Positions 10,160-21,944 of a stretch of 64,000 bases of DNA are shown piece after piece; position 1 is the first letter of the stretch; each line of letters opens with the position of its first letter. Source of the DNA: Procambarus clarkii (taxonomy: Eukaryota; Arthropoda; Malacostraca; Decapoda; Cambaridae); NCBI RefSeq assembly GCF_040958095.1, contig NC_091172.1, positions 26,351,562-26,415,561 on the forward strand, written 5' to 3'. The position numbers and the translations under genes were made by a program. Below the pieces are notes generated by a model that was not told where the DNA came from, searched no databases, and was given only the letters and a program-made list of their open reading frames with translations.

Positions 10160-10460
10160 GACACAACCCTGATGGGTTATAGACTATATAGGACTGTAAG
10201 CTATATACACCTGACTGTAGACTACAGTGACCTGTAGATTATATAAGATCTAAGACTACATAGGACTTGGAGCTACAGCTGACTGCAAGGGGACTGCAAA
10301 ATGCATTGTCTTGCAGACTATATAGGACTAGAATTAATAGGGTTGCAGGCTACACAGGACTATAGAGACTATATGTGACTGTCGAGTACATAGGACTATA
10401 GGCTATAGGACTTCATGGTAACATAGGATTATAGACTACATGCGACTACAGACGATTACA
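10160..10460. repeat. Degenerate GACTATATAGGACT-type repeats
   Basis: Loose, diverged words such as GGACTATAG, GACTACAT and GACTGTAG recur at irregular spacing. It is probably an old minisatellite. The stretch 9946-10159 is AT-rich with no call. Confidence 0.6.
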
Positions 10461-10503
10461 TGGGACCCTCATATACACACACACACACACATTCTGTGTG
10501 AGT

Positions 10504-10850
10504 GTGTATGTAATTACCTAAGTGTAATTACCCTAGTGTAGTTACAGGATGAGAGCTACGCTCGTGGTGTCCCGTCTTCCCAGCACTCTTTGTCGATTAA
10601 ACCTTTGCAAATACAGACGGTTTTGGGCTCCACCACCTTTTCACTTAACTTGTTCCAACCGTCTACCACTCTGCAAAAGAAAACTTTCTAATATTTTTTC
10701 GGCACCTTAGTTTCCTTAGTTTGAATCTGTGTTCAATTGTTTGTGAAGTTGCTGGTTTCAGGAATTCACTGTGTCCATTTGGTAGATTTCTGTTAGTATT
10801 TTGTACGTGGTGATTAAGTGGTTATTGTTTTACAGTTCCGGAAGTATACT
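10504..10850 (-). mobile_element. LINE-B 3' end
   Basis: The sequence TAATTACCTAAGTGTAATTA followed by CAGGATGAGAGCTACGCTCG is repeated almost exactly at 12943. Read on the minus strand, the part from about 10720 down to 10610 resembles the end of a LINE ORF (...WNKLSEKVVE...). The 3' end lies next to a short CA/GT tract (10470-10510), as in LINE-A. Confidence 0.6.
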
Positions 10851-11264
10851 ACTCACCTAGTTGTGCTTGCGGGGGGTTGAGCTTCGGCTCTTTGGTCCCG
10901 CCTCTCAACTGTCAATCAACTGGTGTACAGGTTCCTGAGCCTACTTGGCTCTATCATATCTACATTTGAAACTGTGTATGGAGTCAGCCTCCACCACATC
11001 ACTTCCTAGTGCATTCCATTTACTAACTACTCTGACACTGAAAAAGTTCTTTCTAATGTCTCTGTGGCTCATTTGGGTACTCAGCTTCCACCTGTGTCCC
11101 CTTGTACGTGTTCCCCTTGTGTTAAATAATCCATCCTTATCTACCCTGTCAATTCCCCTAAAAATATTGTATATGGCGATCATGTCTCCCCTTACTCTTC
11201 TGTCTTCCAGCGACGTGAGGTGCAGTTCACTCAGCCTTTCCTCATAACTCATGCCTCTTAGTTC
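10851..11264 (-). pseudogene. LINE-A 3' fragment
   Basis: The minus strand codes for ELRGMSYEERLSELHLTSLE through ...FKCRYDRA, then the LINE-A 3' end with ACTCACCTAGTTGTGCTTGC on the plus strand. It keeps about 110 C-terminal codons in frame with few lesions. Its 5' truncation point coincides exactly with the start of a SINE at 11265. Confidence 0.85.
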
Positions 11265-11507
11265 GGTCGGCCGAGCGGACAGCACGCTGAACTTGTGATC
11301 CTGTGGTCCCGGGGTCGATCCCGGGCGCCGGCGAGAAACAATGGGCAGAGTTTCTTTCACCCTATGCCCCTGTTACCTAGCAGTAAAATAGGTACCTGGG
11401 TGTTTGTCAGCTGTCACGGGCTGCTTCCTAGGGGTGGAGGCCTGGTCGAGGACCGGGCCGCGGGGACACTAAAAGCCTCGAAATCATCTCAAGATAACCT
11501 TAAGATA
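11265..11507 (+). mobile_element. SINE-1 (tRNA-Thr-like head), full length
   Basis: The tRNA-like head contains an A box (GGCCGAGCGGACAGCACGC) and a B box (GGTCGATCCCGG). A core follows (TTTCTTTCACCC, CCTGTTACCTAGCAGTAAAA, TAGGTACCTGGG, TGTCACGGGCTGCTTCCT), then a GGCCTGGTCGAGGACCGGGC tail ending in CTCAAGATAACC repeats. SINEs like this are transcribed by RNA polymerase III and moved by LINE machinery. It abuts the truncated 5' end of LINE-A. Confidence 0.85.
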
Positions 11508-11972
11508 GTTCTGAAACCATAAATATTGACAAACGCCAAACCATCCCCCTCTCAAGCCACAGTTACGCCATTATCAACGGGCCAAGTAACTGTTAAGAGA
11601 CAACACTAACGACCTACACTACGTATAATTAGACCTTTTAGTGCCGGCCTAACTGTTGAGTAAATTGCTGCCCGCATGAACTCCTCACTCAGCCTCGGGG
11701 GTAATGGTGTAAGTCTTTAGTGTTGGTGTTTAAGATGTGACCTTTCCTAGAGGAAGAAAGCACAGAGATAGTGAATACGAAGATGGAGGCGAGAGGATAT
11801 CTTTAGAAATACGTAAAATATCTCTAGAAATACATACTATATCTCTAGACATATATAAAATATATCTAGACATATAATATTTCTCGATTCACATAAAATA
11901 TCTCCAGACATACATAACTGGATGCATACATATATTCTGATACATTAAAAGATACATACGTACAATCCGGCA
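11508..11972. other. No gene; AT-rich with CTCTAGAAATAC-like words
   Basis: From about 11800 to 11920 there are irregular repeats of ATATCTCTAGA(A/C)ATA. Nothing else is recognisable. Confidence 0.5.
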
Positions 11973-11976
11973 TATA

Positions 11977-12036
<60 letters not shown>
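11973..12036. repeat. (TA)n microsatellite
   Basis: About 60 bp of TA. Between here and 12283 the words CTCATTATA/TATAATGAG occur five times in both orientations, suggesting small inverted repeats. A 19-base G run lies near 12284-12302. Confidence 0.95.
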
Positions 12037-12040
<4 letters not shown>

Positions 12041-12352
12041 GAATACATGCGGCCACTTAAACACCTTCAATATCTACCTTTGCGAGTATAAGGCACCACT
12101 TGAGGCGCAGGAGGAACTCATTATACGAGCCTAGAGCCGGTATAATGAGTCAGGTTGCATTATAGAGGCACCTGCCTCATTATACCAGCGTGTCATGTCG
12201 AGCCTCATTATGATGGTCGCTGGTAATTATAGGCCAGGTCGTCCTCCTCACTTTCTTGCTGACAGTTTATACATTATATCCCCCAGGGGGGGGGGGGGGG
12301 GGTACAATGATGTGTTGGGGGAGCAATCTGCTGGCTGGCTCCATGTTGACCC

Positions 12353-12353
<1 letters not shown>

Positions 12354-12430
<77 letters not shown>
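12354..12430. repeat. (GT)n microsatellite at LINE-A 3' end
   Basis: About 77 bp of GT leading directly into ACTCACCTAG, the reverse complement of the LINE-A 3' terminus. Confidence 0.98.
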
Positions 12431-12433
<3 letters not shown>

Positions 12434-12915
12434 CACCTAGTTGTGTTTGCGGGGGTTGAGCTCTGGCTCTTTGGTCCCGTCTCTCAACCGTCAATCAACT
12501 GGTGTACAGGTTCCTGAGCCTATTGGGCTCTATCATATCTACACTTGAAACTGTGCATGGAGTCAGCCTCCTCCACATCACTTTCTAATGCATTCCATTT
12601 GTTAACCACTCTGACACTAAAAAAGTTCTTTCTAATATCTCTGTGGCTCATTTGGGCACTCAGTTTCCACCTGTGTCCCCTTGTGCGTGTGCCCCTTGTG
12701 TTAAATAGCCTGTCTTTATCAACCCTATCAATTCCCTTCAGAATCTTGAATGTGGTGATCATTTCCCCCCCTAACTCTTCTGTCTTCCAGCGAAGTGAGG
12801 TTTAATTCCCGTAGTCTCTCCTCGTAGCTCATACCTCTCAGCTCGGGTACTAGTCTGGTGGCAAACCTTTGAACCTTTTCCAGTTTAGTCTTATCCTTGA
12901 CTAGATATGGACTTC
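12431..12915 (-). pseudogene. LINE-A 3' fragment bounded by (GT)n on both sides
   Basis: The minus strand gives KDKTKLEKVQRFATRLVPE-like sequence, then DMITTFKILKGIDRVDKDRL through ...SFKCRYDRAQ and the LINE-A 3' end. A one-base shift near 12770 breaks it. The 3' end meets (GT)n at 12430 and the 5' truncation meets (GT)n at 12916, both in the same orientation relative to the element. Confidence 0.85.
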
Positions 12916-12942
12916 TTGTGTGTGTGTGTGTGTGTGTGTGTG

Positions 12943-13205
12943 CAATTACCTAAGTGTAGTTACAGGATGAGAGCTACGCTCGTGGTGTCCCGTCTTCCCA
13001 GCACTCTGTCATATAACGCTTTGAAACTACTGACGGTCTTGGCCTCCACCACCTTCTCACCTAACTTGTTCCAACTTTCTAAGAAACCACTCTGTTTGCG
13101 AAAGTGAATTTTCTTATATTTCTTCGGCATCTGTGTTTAGCTAGTTTAAATCTATGACCTCTTGTTCTTAAAGTTCCATGCTGACATCTAAAGTGTTATC
13201 CTGAT
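12943..13205 (-). mobile_element. LINE-B 3' end
   Basis: A second copy of the LINE-B end (CAATTACCTAAGTGTAGTTA, CAGGATGAGAGCTACGCTCG, GTGTCCCGTCTTCCCAGCAC). It too is joined at its 3' end to a GT tract (12917-12942). That short tract is shared with the LINE-A fragment next door. Confidence 0.65.
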
Positions 13206-13867
13206 GATATCATGCAGACATCATCTATATATATTCTCCAAATCTGGACACTTGGGGGAGTTCATGAACTCATTAACCTTTCTTCATCTTACTATAGCCA
13301 AACATATAGTACATATATGTACTATATAAACATATAGTTTATATTTAATAGTATATAGATTTTTTTTAATTATCAGACTTCATTGTTTATACGTTTTACG
13401 ATACAGAAAGACAAAAAAATATATTTTAATTTATTTACCGGGTAGACCCCGGTGCCATATGCGCCACTAACTTCATGGAACCGCCCCACCCTTTAATGGA
13501 AACAATGGGTCCGTCCGACCCGTCCATGTTGGTCACCTACCCCGCAGCAATCACAGTTCAAAGTTGGTTGAGATTATTTCAACGCGTCTGGCCTCCATCC
13601 TTGGCCAGACAGACATTTTAATTTTACAAATATAGGTAAGCCACTTACATTTAACAACCTAATTATAAGTGGCTTATTTGTGTAGACTTAAATCCACTTA
13701 CTATCGGCTGAGGCCAGCCCTGACCTAGACAGATACTGCAAAAACACCTTCAAAGGATTTATGAGTTTAAAGAAAACGACTTTTTCACAACATGTGTCCA
13801 AAAATTGGTATAAAATATCAGACGCTTTAACATCATTTGAGAGTCTTTACATTTTTTTAATGTGTCT
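13206..13867. other. No gene or repeat recognised
   Basis: AT-rich, apparently unique sequence. The only structure is a small hairpin, AGCCACTTA...TAAGTGGCT, at about 13638-13675. Confidence 0.5.
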
Positions 13868-14035
13868 CTAGCTTGATGCGAGAGCTTGACGTCCAGTAGC
13901 TTAATACGAGAGCTTGACGTCCAGTAGCTTAACACGAGAGCTTGACGTCCAGTAGCTTAACACGAGAGCTTGACGTCCAGTAGCTTAACACGAGAGCTTG
14001 ACGTCCAGTAGCTTAACACGAGAGCTTAATGTAAT
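13868..14035. repeat. 28-bp minisatellite
   Basis: Six copies of AGCTTAACACGAGAGCTTGACGTCCAGT-type units with the first two more diverged. Confidence 0.95.
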
Positions 14036-14081
14036 ATCCAAGCTGAACAAATATATTCCTTATATTACACATTCTTATAAA

Positions 14082-14351
14082 TCATCCACAGCTATTTTTC
14101 CACCCTAGAAATTTTGAGAAAAAGTCATCTTCCTCGATCAATTTAAGAACGACATCTGATGCCAAGATTAATCTTGAGGCGACGTCAAGCGCAACGCCCT
14201 CGGAGACGTCTCTGATGTCACCAAAAAAGACAGATCTGATGTCACAAGCGTTCTCAGCGATCTGCAAAAATCGTTCCTTCAGAGAATCGCGTTCTAAGAA
14301 GCATATGGCGTCACGAGCGTTCTTGAGCAATCCGGATACATCGTCTGAAAC
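14082..14351 (-). other. Unexplained stop-free frame, possible exon remnant
   Basis: The minus strand is open for about 90 codons with an ordinary amino-acid mix. It is rich in Leu, Asp, Glu and Arg, with motifs such as FLERDSLKERFLQIAENA and an internal near-repeat (DVSGLL... / DVSEGV...). No family is recognised and no splice-site case is strong. It lies between two minisatellites, so it may be chance. Confidence 0.15.
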
Positions 14352-14544
14352 TTAATCTTATCGTGTTCTTAGAATTATAAGTGCGATAGAGGCCGCAATA
14401 CCGAGTGCCCGTTCTTAATGTTCTTACAATATTCTTCATGCCGTCCTATTTGAGGCTGTCTTCACTCTGAGATCATTTACACTGGCACTCTGGGGAGAGA
14501 GAGAGTGCGTACACAATATTACAGAATATGCCCAGTTCATATAT

Positions 14545-14705
14545 CACTCATAATGCTGAACAACATATACACTCATAGCGCTGAACAACATATTCACTCA
14601 TTGTACTGAACAACATATTCACTCATTGTACTAAACAACATATTCACTCAGCGCTGAACAACATATTCACTCATAGCGCTGAACAAAATATTCACTCATA
14701 GTTCA
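14545..14705. repeat. 25-bp minisatellite
   Basis: About six units of GCTGAACAACATATTCACTCATA with GTACT/GCGCT variants. Confidence 0.93.
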
Positions 14706-15044
14706 TCTATCATCATTCTATTATACAGGAAGTACCGCACGTCTATGGGTCATCCAATAATGTTAGCAGACTTCTAGATGTTACCACTGCTAGGCTTAGG
14801 CTCGGCTACAAGTACCTCTGGCAGTTTGTAACATCTGCTGATGTAGATTTGACTAAATGTCAAATGTCAGCAGCACTATTCGCATACTTTGCGTCATTAT
14901 ATAATGGAATGTGAAAAAATCGAGGAATTTAGAGATAACACCATCAATAGTGTCCAAGAAATGTGTAAGTACTTCATTCATAATGATGTACTGCCCGGAA
15001 TCTTAGCCAAGTATCCAAAATTTGCTTACTGTAAGTAATGCATG

Positions 15045-15130
15045 CACATGACTGTAAAGCTGCCGCCCAGTTGGGTGGGTGTGGAGCACATGACTGTAAA
15101 GCTGCCGCCCAGTTGGGTGGGTGTGGAGCA
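15045..15130. repeat. 42-bp tandem duplication
   Basis: Two identical copies start CACATGACTGTAAAGCTGCC at 15045 and 15087. The perfect identity suggests a recent event. Confidence 0.97.
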
Positions 15131-15253
15131 AGACTAGTAACTGTGTGACTCACCATAGATGTAAAGTGCCTTGTATAGTGACTGTTGTGAGCCTCTTGTT
15201 GATCACCTGTGATACAAAAAATTACTGATGTGTGTACAATATTTGTGTAGGTG

Positions 15254-15257
<4 letters not shown>

Positions 15258-15334
<77 letters not shown>
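15258..15334. repeat. (AT)n microsatellite, left of foldback
   Basis: About 75 bp of AT immediately outside the left arm of the foldback. Confidence 0.97.
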
Positions 15335-15337
<3 letters not shown>

Positions 15338-15380
15338 ATATATAACTGTATATATATGCGTATATATATCTCATATATAA

Positions 15381-15853
15381 AACTGTATAACTGAAAACTC
15401 ACACCCCAGAAAACTCGAACCCATACTGCCAGGAGCAACGCAACTGGTATGTACAGGGACGCCTTAATCCGCTTGACCATCACGACCGGACAAAAGGAAG
15501 TGATAGCCTAAGCTATTTGAACCACTTCCCCGCCGGCACTCGGATAGTAATCTTGGGCATAGCATTTTATCAAATCACCTCATTCTTTGGGGCAACACGT
15601 GAGGAACACAAATGCAAACAAGCCTGAATTGTGTTCCTCACGTGTTGCCCCAAAGAATGAGGTGATTTGATAAAATGCTATGCCCAAGATTACTATCCGA
15701 GTGCCGGCGGGGAAGTGGTTCAAATAGCTTAGGCTATCACTTCCTTTTGTCCGGTCGTGATGGTCAAGCGGATTAAGGCGTCCCTGTACATACCAGTTGC
15801 GTTGCTCCTGGCAGTATGGGTTCGAGTCACTTCTGGGGCGTGAGTTTTCAGTT
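15381..15853. mobile_element. Near-perfect 230-bp-arm foldback containing a tRNA-like SINE
   Basis: Arms 15381-15611 and 15629-15853 are reverse complements with only a few mismatches at the outer ends, separated by a 17-base loop. The right arm (plus strand) holds a tRNA-Leu/Ser-like head: TGGTCAAGCGGATTAAGGCG (A box) and GGGTTCGAGTC (B box). The loop matches, inverted, the sequence just beyond the right arm (15872-15891), so the second arm appears to have been copied from the first. AT tracts lie outside both ends. Confidence 0.85.
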
Positions 15854-15891
15854 GTATATAGTCCTGGGGACCATTCAGGCTTGTTTGCATG

Positions 15892-15898
<7 letters not shown>

Positions 15899-15965
<67 letters not shown>
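15899..15965. repeat. (TA)n microsatellite, right of foldback
   Basis: About 65 bp of TA, followed by decayed TGTACATGTATG words to about 16020. Confidence 0.97.
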
Positions 15966-15969
<4 letters not shown>

Positions 15970-16259
15970 ACATGTATACGTATGTACATGTATGTATAAG
16001 TATGTGTACATGTATATATAACATTAATAATTGTGTAACTAGCGTCAAAAGATTGTTATTTGCTTAGCTAAACGAACTAGAGGGTTCAGTTCCTGAACCG
16101 ATTATGTGCCTCTGTAACCCTTTACACCACCGCCCACGGGATGGGTATGGGGTGCATAATAAAGAAGGAAATTGAAACTGAATTGCACTGAACAACATAC
16201 AAGGCAGAAAAACATATTCACTGGAAACCTCGTTGTGACCCGAGTATAAATATTCCCAA

Positions 16260-16410
16260 ACATCGTTCTTACTATAAAATATAATGTCTGTCCCTGTCCA
16301 AAATAGGAGCCCAGACACTTGGGGCAATAACCTCTTCAAACTTTTAATGATTGCACATGGGGGGTATGGGAGTGTCATAGGCTAGTCGGTGTCGACTAGG
16401 GGTGAGAAGA
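16260..16410 (+). repeat. Repeat E, copy 1
   Basis: Shares TGTCTGTCCCTG, GGCCAGA/GCCCAGACACT, CACATG, GGTATGGGAGTGTCATAGGC and AGTCGG with the copies at 22805 and 33050, in the same order and orientation. No function or family is recognised. Confidence 0.55.
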
Positions 16411-16767
16411 GGGAGGGAGGGATGTAGAAAATGAGGGAGAGAGAGGGAGAAAGAGGGGAGAGGTAAGACAGGGGAGGGGAGGAATATTGAGAGATGAGAA
16501 GAGAGAGAGGGAGGGGTTGTGGGAGAGACCCGGGTACAGCCGGGTAGCCCATCTAATAGTCTATATTAAGTAAACCTTAGTAAATACAGTTTACTCATCT
16601 CATTCATCTGATGCTGTCAAGCGAAGCTGGTGGTAGTGGTGGAGGTTCGAACATGTTAACTAAGGTACGGCTGGCGGGGACAGCGCCCCAGGAGTAGATC
16701 AAGTTATGGAGTGTGGAGTAGTGAACGGTTGACTGTCTTTCCCCGGGTGACAGGCTCTTGTGTTGGC

Positions 16768-16768
<1 letters not shown>

Positions 16769-16861
<93 letters not shown>
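16769..16861. repeat. (GA)n microsatellite
   Basis: About 92 bp of perfect GA. The flanking 16411-16768 is purine-rich to about 16520 and otherwise without a call. Confidence 0.98.
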
Positions 16862-16865
<4 letters not shown>

Positions 16866-17004
16866 ACCACAGCAGTGGTAGAGTGAGTGGTGAGGTGAGG
16901 ATTCTGGTGAGGCAGAGTTAAGCCTCAGGATGTTTTAGAGCAGAGTAGTTAAGCTGCAGGATGAACTACAGCAGTCACACACACACACACACCTTGTTCA
17001 CCAC

Positions 17005-18013
<1,009 letters not shown>

Positions 18014-18090
<77 letters not shown>
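18014..18090. repeat. (CA)n tract at the LINE-A 3' end
   Basis: Directly follows CTAGGTGAGTAC. A composite SINE starts within ten bases of its right end. Confidence 0.98.
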
Positions 18091-18093
<3 letters not shown>

Positions 18094-18099
18094 CATGGG

Positions 18100-18410
18100 A
18101 TCCGGTGGCCGAGCGGACAGCACGCTAGGCACGTGATCCTGTGTTCCCGGGCTCGATCCCTGGCGCCGGCGAAAACAAAAATGGGTTGAGTTTCTTTCAC
18201 CCTGATGCCACCTGTCACCTAGCAGTAAACAGGTACCTGGGAGTTAGTCAGCTGTCACGGGCTGCTTCCTGGTGTGTGTGTGTGTGTGTGGTGTGAAAAA
18301 AAATAGTAGTAGTAGTAGAAACCGTTGATTGACAGTTGAGAGGCGGGCCGAAAGAGCAAAGCTCAACCCCCGCAGGCATAACTAGGTGAATACAACTAGG
18401 TGAAGACACA
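18100..18410 (+). mobile_element. Composite SINE: tRNA head, core, (GT)n, LINE-like tail
   Basis: The head (GGTGGCCGAGCGGACAGCAC, GGGCTCGATCCCTGG) and core (TTTCTTTCACCC, CACCTAGCAGTAAA, GTCACGGGCTGCTTCCTGG) match SINE-1. From 18272, however, a (GT)9 tract, an A-run and a GTAGT repeat lead into TTGATTGACAGTTGAGAGGC and GCTCAACCCCCGC, a LINE-A-like 3' end. The same arrangement appears on the minus strand at 55140 and 59803. Confidence 0.8.
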
Positions 18411-18513
18411 TTAGCACTGGTAATAAGTCCACTTTACACAGTGACAACACGTGCTTGGCACTGTCAATAGCAGTGACTCATATTTTCTAAAGTACTCTTG
18501 TTTAGTGGTTGTT

Positions 18514-18732
18514 GAGACAGTGTCTGCTTGTAGAGACAGTGTCTGCTTGTAGAGACAATGGCTGTCTGCAGAGACAATGACTGCCTGCAGAGACAATGAC
18601 TGTCTGCAGAGACAATGACTGTCTGCAGAGACAATGACTGTCTGCAGAGACAATGGCTGTCTGCAGAGACAATGACTGTCTGCAGAGACAATGACTGTCT
18701 GCAGAGACAATGACTGTCTGCAGAGACAATGA
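18514..18732. repeat. 19-bp minisatellite
   Basis: About eleven copies of GAGACAATGACTGTCTGCA, more diverged at the left edge. Confidence 0.97.
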
Positions 18733-18734
18733 CT

Positions 18735-19200
18735 ACAGAAGCAGTGTTAGTAACCCGTGCATGATGCCCCTCCCCCCCCCACCCTACCCCTGAAAAACCT
18801 CCTATAACACTTAAAAGCTAAAAGTGACCAACACCCAACACTTCCCAGGTAAGTTACATTGCCCTACAAAAGTTAACACCTAAAGTGCATTGCGTCTTTC
18901 AACACTGAAGACACAAATGCAACTTTCCACAACATAAGGAACTTTAGGAAGTAATACACTCAATCCACACCACATAATTACCAAGAAATTGCAAACTTAT
19001 GCGATTGTTAAAATATGTAACTTGGATAACTTTAAACAACACTTAACTTCGCTAACTTAAAACTTAGAAAATATACGATAAGAGACTTGAATCAATGGCA
19101 AAAATGCTGAGGAAAATGTTGAGTGTGGTCAAATATTATTAGAAAAAAGACCTTACGAAGCAGTTTGGAACGTCTGAGTTATTTCCATTTGAAGGAGCGA
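18735..19200. other. No gene or repeat recognised
   Basis: AT-rich apparently unique sequence. Confidence 0.5.
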
Positions 19201-19204
19201 CCAG

Positions 19205-19965
19205 GCATATTGGGCGGAATGATGGACGCTGATTGGTCCTTGCCCCTTCCATGACGTGAGATAATTGGGTGGTTTTTACCCCCGCAGTGATGTGCTGTGA
19301 TTGGTGATTGGTGATTGGCCATCATGAAGTGCATTAATAGATGTTGTTATTGAGACTGGTGGGGGTGGGGGGGAGAGGGAGGGTGGGGAGTGATTACTTG
19401 TCGCTACTGACGTGAAGCTCCTAATGCTGTGTGCTGATTGGCTGCTAGTGATGTATGATGTTTGGTCAGATCCAATGGCGTGAGCCGATTGACCCTCTGG
19501 CTACAATGACGCTAGGTGTCTGGCCATTGTCCTCATTGGTGCTTCCCAAGAATGACTTGCTCTGGTTGGGTCTTCCCAAGAATGACTTTCTCTGGTTGGT
19601 TCTTCGCAAGAATGACTTGCTCTGGTTGGTTCTTCCCAAGAATGACTTGCTCTGGTTGGTTCTTCCCAAGAATGACTTGCTCTGGTTGGCTCTTCCCAAG
19701 AATGACTTGCTCTGGTTGGTTCTTCGCAAGAATGACTTGCTCTGGTTGGTTCTTCCCAAGAATGACTTGCTCTGGTTGGTTCTTCCCAAGAATGACTTTC
19801 TCTGGTTGGTTCTTCGCAAGAATGACTTGCTCTGGTTGGTTCTTCCCAAGAATGACTTTCTCTGGTTGGTTCTTCGCAAGAATGACTTGCTCTGGTTGGT
19901 TCTTCCCAAGAATGACTTTCTCTGGTTGGTTCTTCGCAAGAATGACTTGCTCTGATTGGTTCTCA
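19205..19965. repeat. 30-bp minisatellite with CCAAT-box-like units and diverged left flank
   Basis: From 19532 about 14 copies of a 30-bp unit (GAATGACTTGCTCTGGTTGG + TTCTTCCCAA) with CCCAAG/CGCAAG and TTGCTC/TTTCTC variants. These alternate to give a 60-bp period on the right. To the left (19205-19530), irregularly spaced GATTGG (inverted CCAAT) and TGACG words suggest older, decayed units. The 30-bp period keeps frames open; the LPKNDLLWLV-type frame is an artefact. Confidence 0.9.
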
Positions 19966-20399
19966 CACACCATGCTGCTTACTGAAGGTGAACAAAGATT
20001 AGAATCTAATGGTAATTGCATGTATAGGAGCTGCTATCCTCCATTATCTCTCACTCCATGCATGGAGTCAGCCTTCACTACCTCTCACTCCATGTATGGC
20101 GTCCAGGACTTCTTAATCCACGTCTGGAGTCAGTCACCTCCACTATCTACCCCTCCATGTATTGTCTTGCCCTCCCCTTCTCACAGTATCCGCGTCATAG
20201 AACCACTCCAATGAATCTTCGAGTAAATTGAACTCGAATTTGTGATCCACGAAGCTGTTGATCCATCAAGCAGGCAGCCCGCCTTCATAAACAGTGTTTC
20301 AGATGGTCGTCAATCCTGTTGCCTCCCGCCTCCTGATGAGGAGGAACACACTGTACACACCTGTGAGGTTCGAACCTTTCTCGAACCAAACCTCACTCA

Positions 20400-20451
20400 C
20401 AGGACCAAAGAGCCAGAGCTCAACCCCCGCAAGCACAATTAGGTGAGTACA
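20400..20451 (+). mobile_element. LINE-A 3' terminus only
   Basis: Fifty bases: GACCAAAGAGCCAGAGCTCA through AATTAGGTGAGTAC. No (CA)n follows. The preceding 19966-20399 holds two diverged copies of CTCCATGTATGGAGTCAGCC-like sequence, also typical of LINE 3' regions. The following 20452-20763 has no call. Confidence 0.75.
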
Positions 20452-20763
20452 GAAGGTTCAAATTGCTGAATGCACTTTTTTGTTTGGTTCGGTCACAGCC
20501 TGGACGAGCATAGGGAGGGCAAGCAAGCCATGTGGCTTACAAAAACCGAGATAGAACCTGGGAGCAGCAAAAACGGTATCGTGTTTTGCAGGCTCTAGTT
20601 CAATCCCCCGAGGATCCGATGATTGAAAATATTATTTCTCACAATACTGTGGATTTGCAATTGATATATGATGTTGATGAAGGGTTCCACTGTCATCAAA
20701 ACACCGTTGTGGGGTTCCAGGGAGGGTTGATGAAAGTAGCAGGTATAACTGAATAAATCCACA

Positions 20764-20860
20764 AGGGCCGTGACGAGGATTCGAACCTGTTCTTTGATGG
20801 ATTTGTTTTTTGATGCATCACGCTATTGTGATTTCTGTGTGTAAAGCATGTATAGCTACG
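20764..20860. mobile_element. SINE-2, truncated inverted copy
   Basis: A minus-strand B-box region (GGGCCGTGACGAGGATTCGA) is joined to a plus-strand SINE-2 tail (GATGCATCACGCTATTGTGA, TTTCTGTGTGT). The same head-to-tail inversion is seen at 30755 and 35945. Confidence 0.65.
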
Positions 20861-20915
20861 TACTTCCTTACACCATTCTCTTGCTCAGCGTGTGGTTTTT
20901 ACACCTCACCAAATA

Positions 20916-21941
20916 TGTTGTGACGCTGAACCCCGGTTCATTCCGAACACAGCGATTACACAAGACATAACACCTTGCCTCAGCAACCGTTACTACCACC
21001 TATACTCCTACACACACCAGACCCTTGAGGCGTACCACTAGGTTTGTACTGGAACACAATGAATGAACATATGGAAGGTATTTAAAGGCCGTCGGGTTTT
21101 GTCATTTAATTACAACGAATAGACTCTGACAAATAATAACATATTAACATACTCTATTAGGTCAATACACTTCCAATACCTATAGACCACTTGACCTCCG
21201 CGGTCACCACACACACTCGTAACTTCCGCCTAAGTCCCGAATACGGAATGATTACTACAACGCTCCACACCCGGTTAGTCTTTCATTCAATACTCACATA
21301 CTGCAGACTTAACGTGGTCACTAAGATCACATCAGGTTCTCGCATAGCTGTCTGCTACACTTCGCTGCTGCCACAAACGGAGATCCAGAGGACTTCTCAG
21401 TTCAACTCCCACAATCAGACTGCCTCCAGTCAGCCATCTACCTCAACCATTTCACCCCGCCTCTCAAGGAAGGTATAATCCGATTAACCTTATCCCTAGA
21501 AGCGGTAATCTTGTTCCTAGAAGCCTGACGAAGAATAATTCCTCTTTCCAGGAATTGTCAAAAGGAGTTGAAACCGAAGTTCTACTGAATTTTACTGGAT
21601 CCTGCAGCCTCTCCGAGACACAAACCAGGGTATTACACAACTTCCCCCATGCACTCGAGCTGGCCGGTTGTTGTGAAACTAGGACATACCACTTACGGAC
21701 TCTAACATTGATATACAACTCATATCACAACAGATGGCGCTGATTTCTAGGCGCCACCTCACCAGAGGTCAGCTACAGTGACTCTTCGGGTTGACCAAGG
21801 CAGGAATCTAGAGGCTCTTGCAGGTATCATACTGCCACCACCAGATGGCGTCGTCCATTTTGTGGGGGTTTAGGGAGCAGACTCACAGATGGCGTTGACG
21901 TCGCTGCTCCATGCTCCGACGATGGAGTCGGGTTCGTAACA
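20916..21941 (-). mobile_element. Candidate LTR, 1,026 bp
   Basis: Read on the minus strand, it begins TGTTACGAACCCGACTCC and ends AGCGTCACAACA, so both ends fit TG...CA. It is rich in GCGCCATCTG-type words (three CGCCATCTG near the start). It lacks a clear target duplication: flanks are AAATA and CCTGG. Its interior contains a SINE-2 head (21545-21640, minus strand). It might be a solo LTR that recombined, or an unrelated repeat. Confidence 0.4.
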
Positions 21942-21944
21942 CCT

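Noticed and set aside
19455..20214. LPKNDLLWLV / FPRMTCSGWF repeated frames
   Set aside because: Translations of the 30-bp array in different frames.
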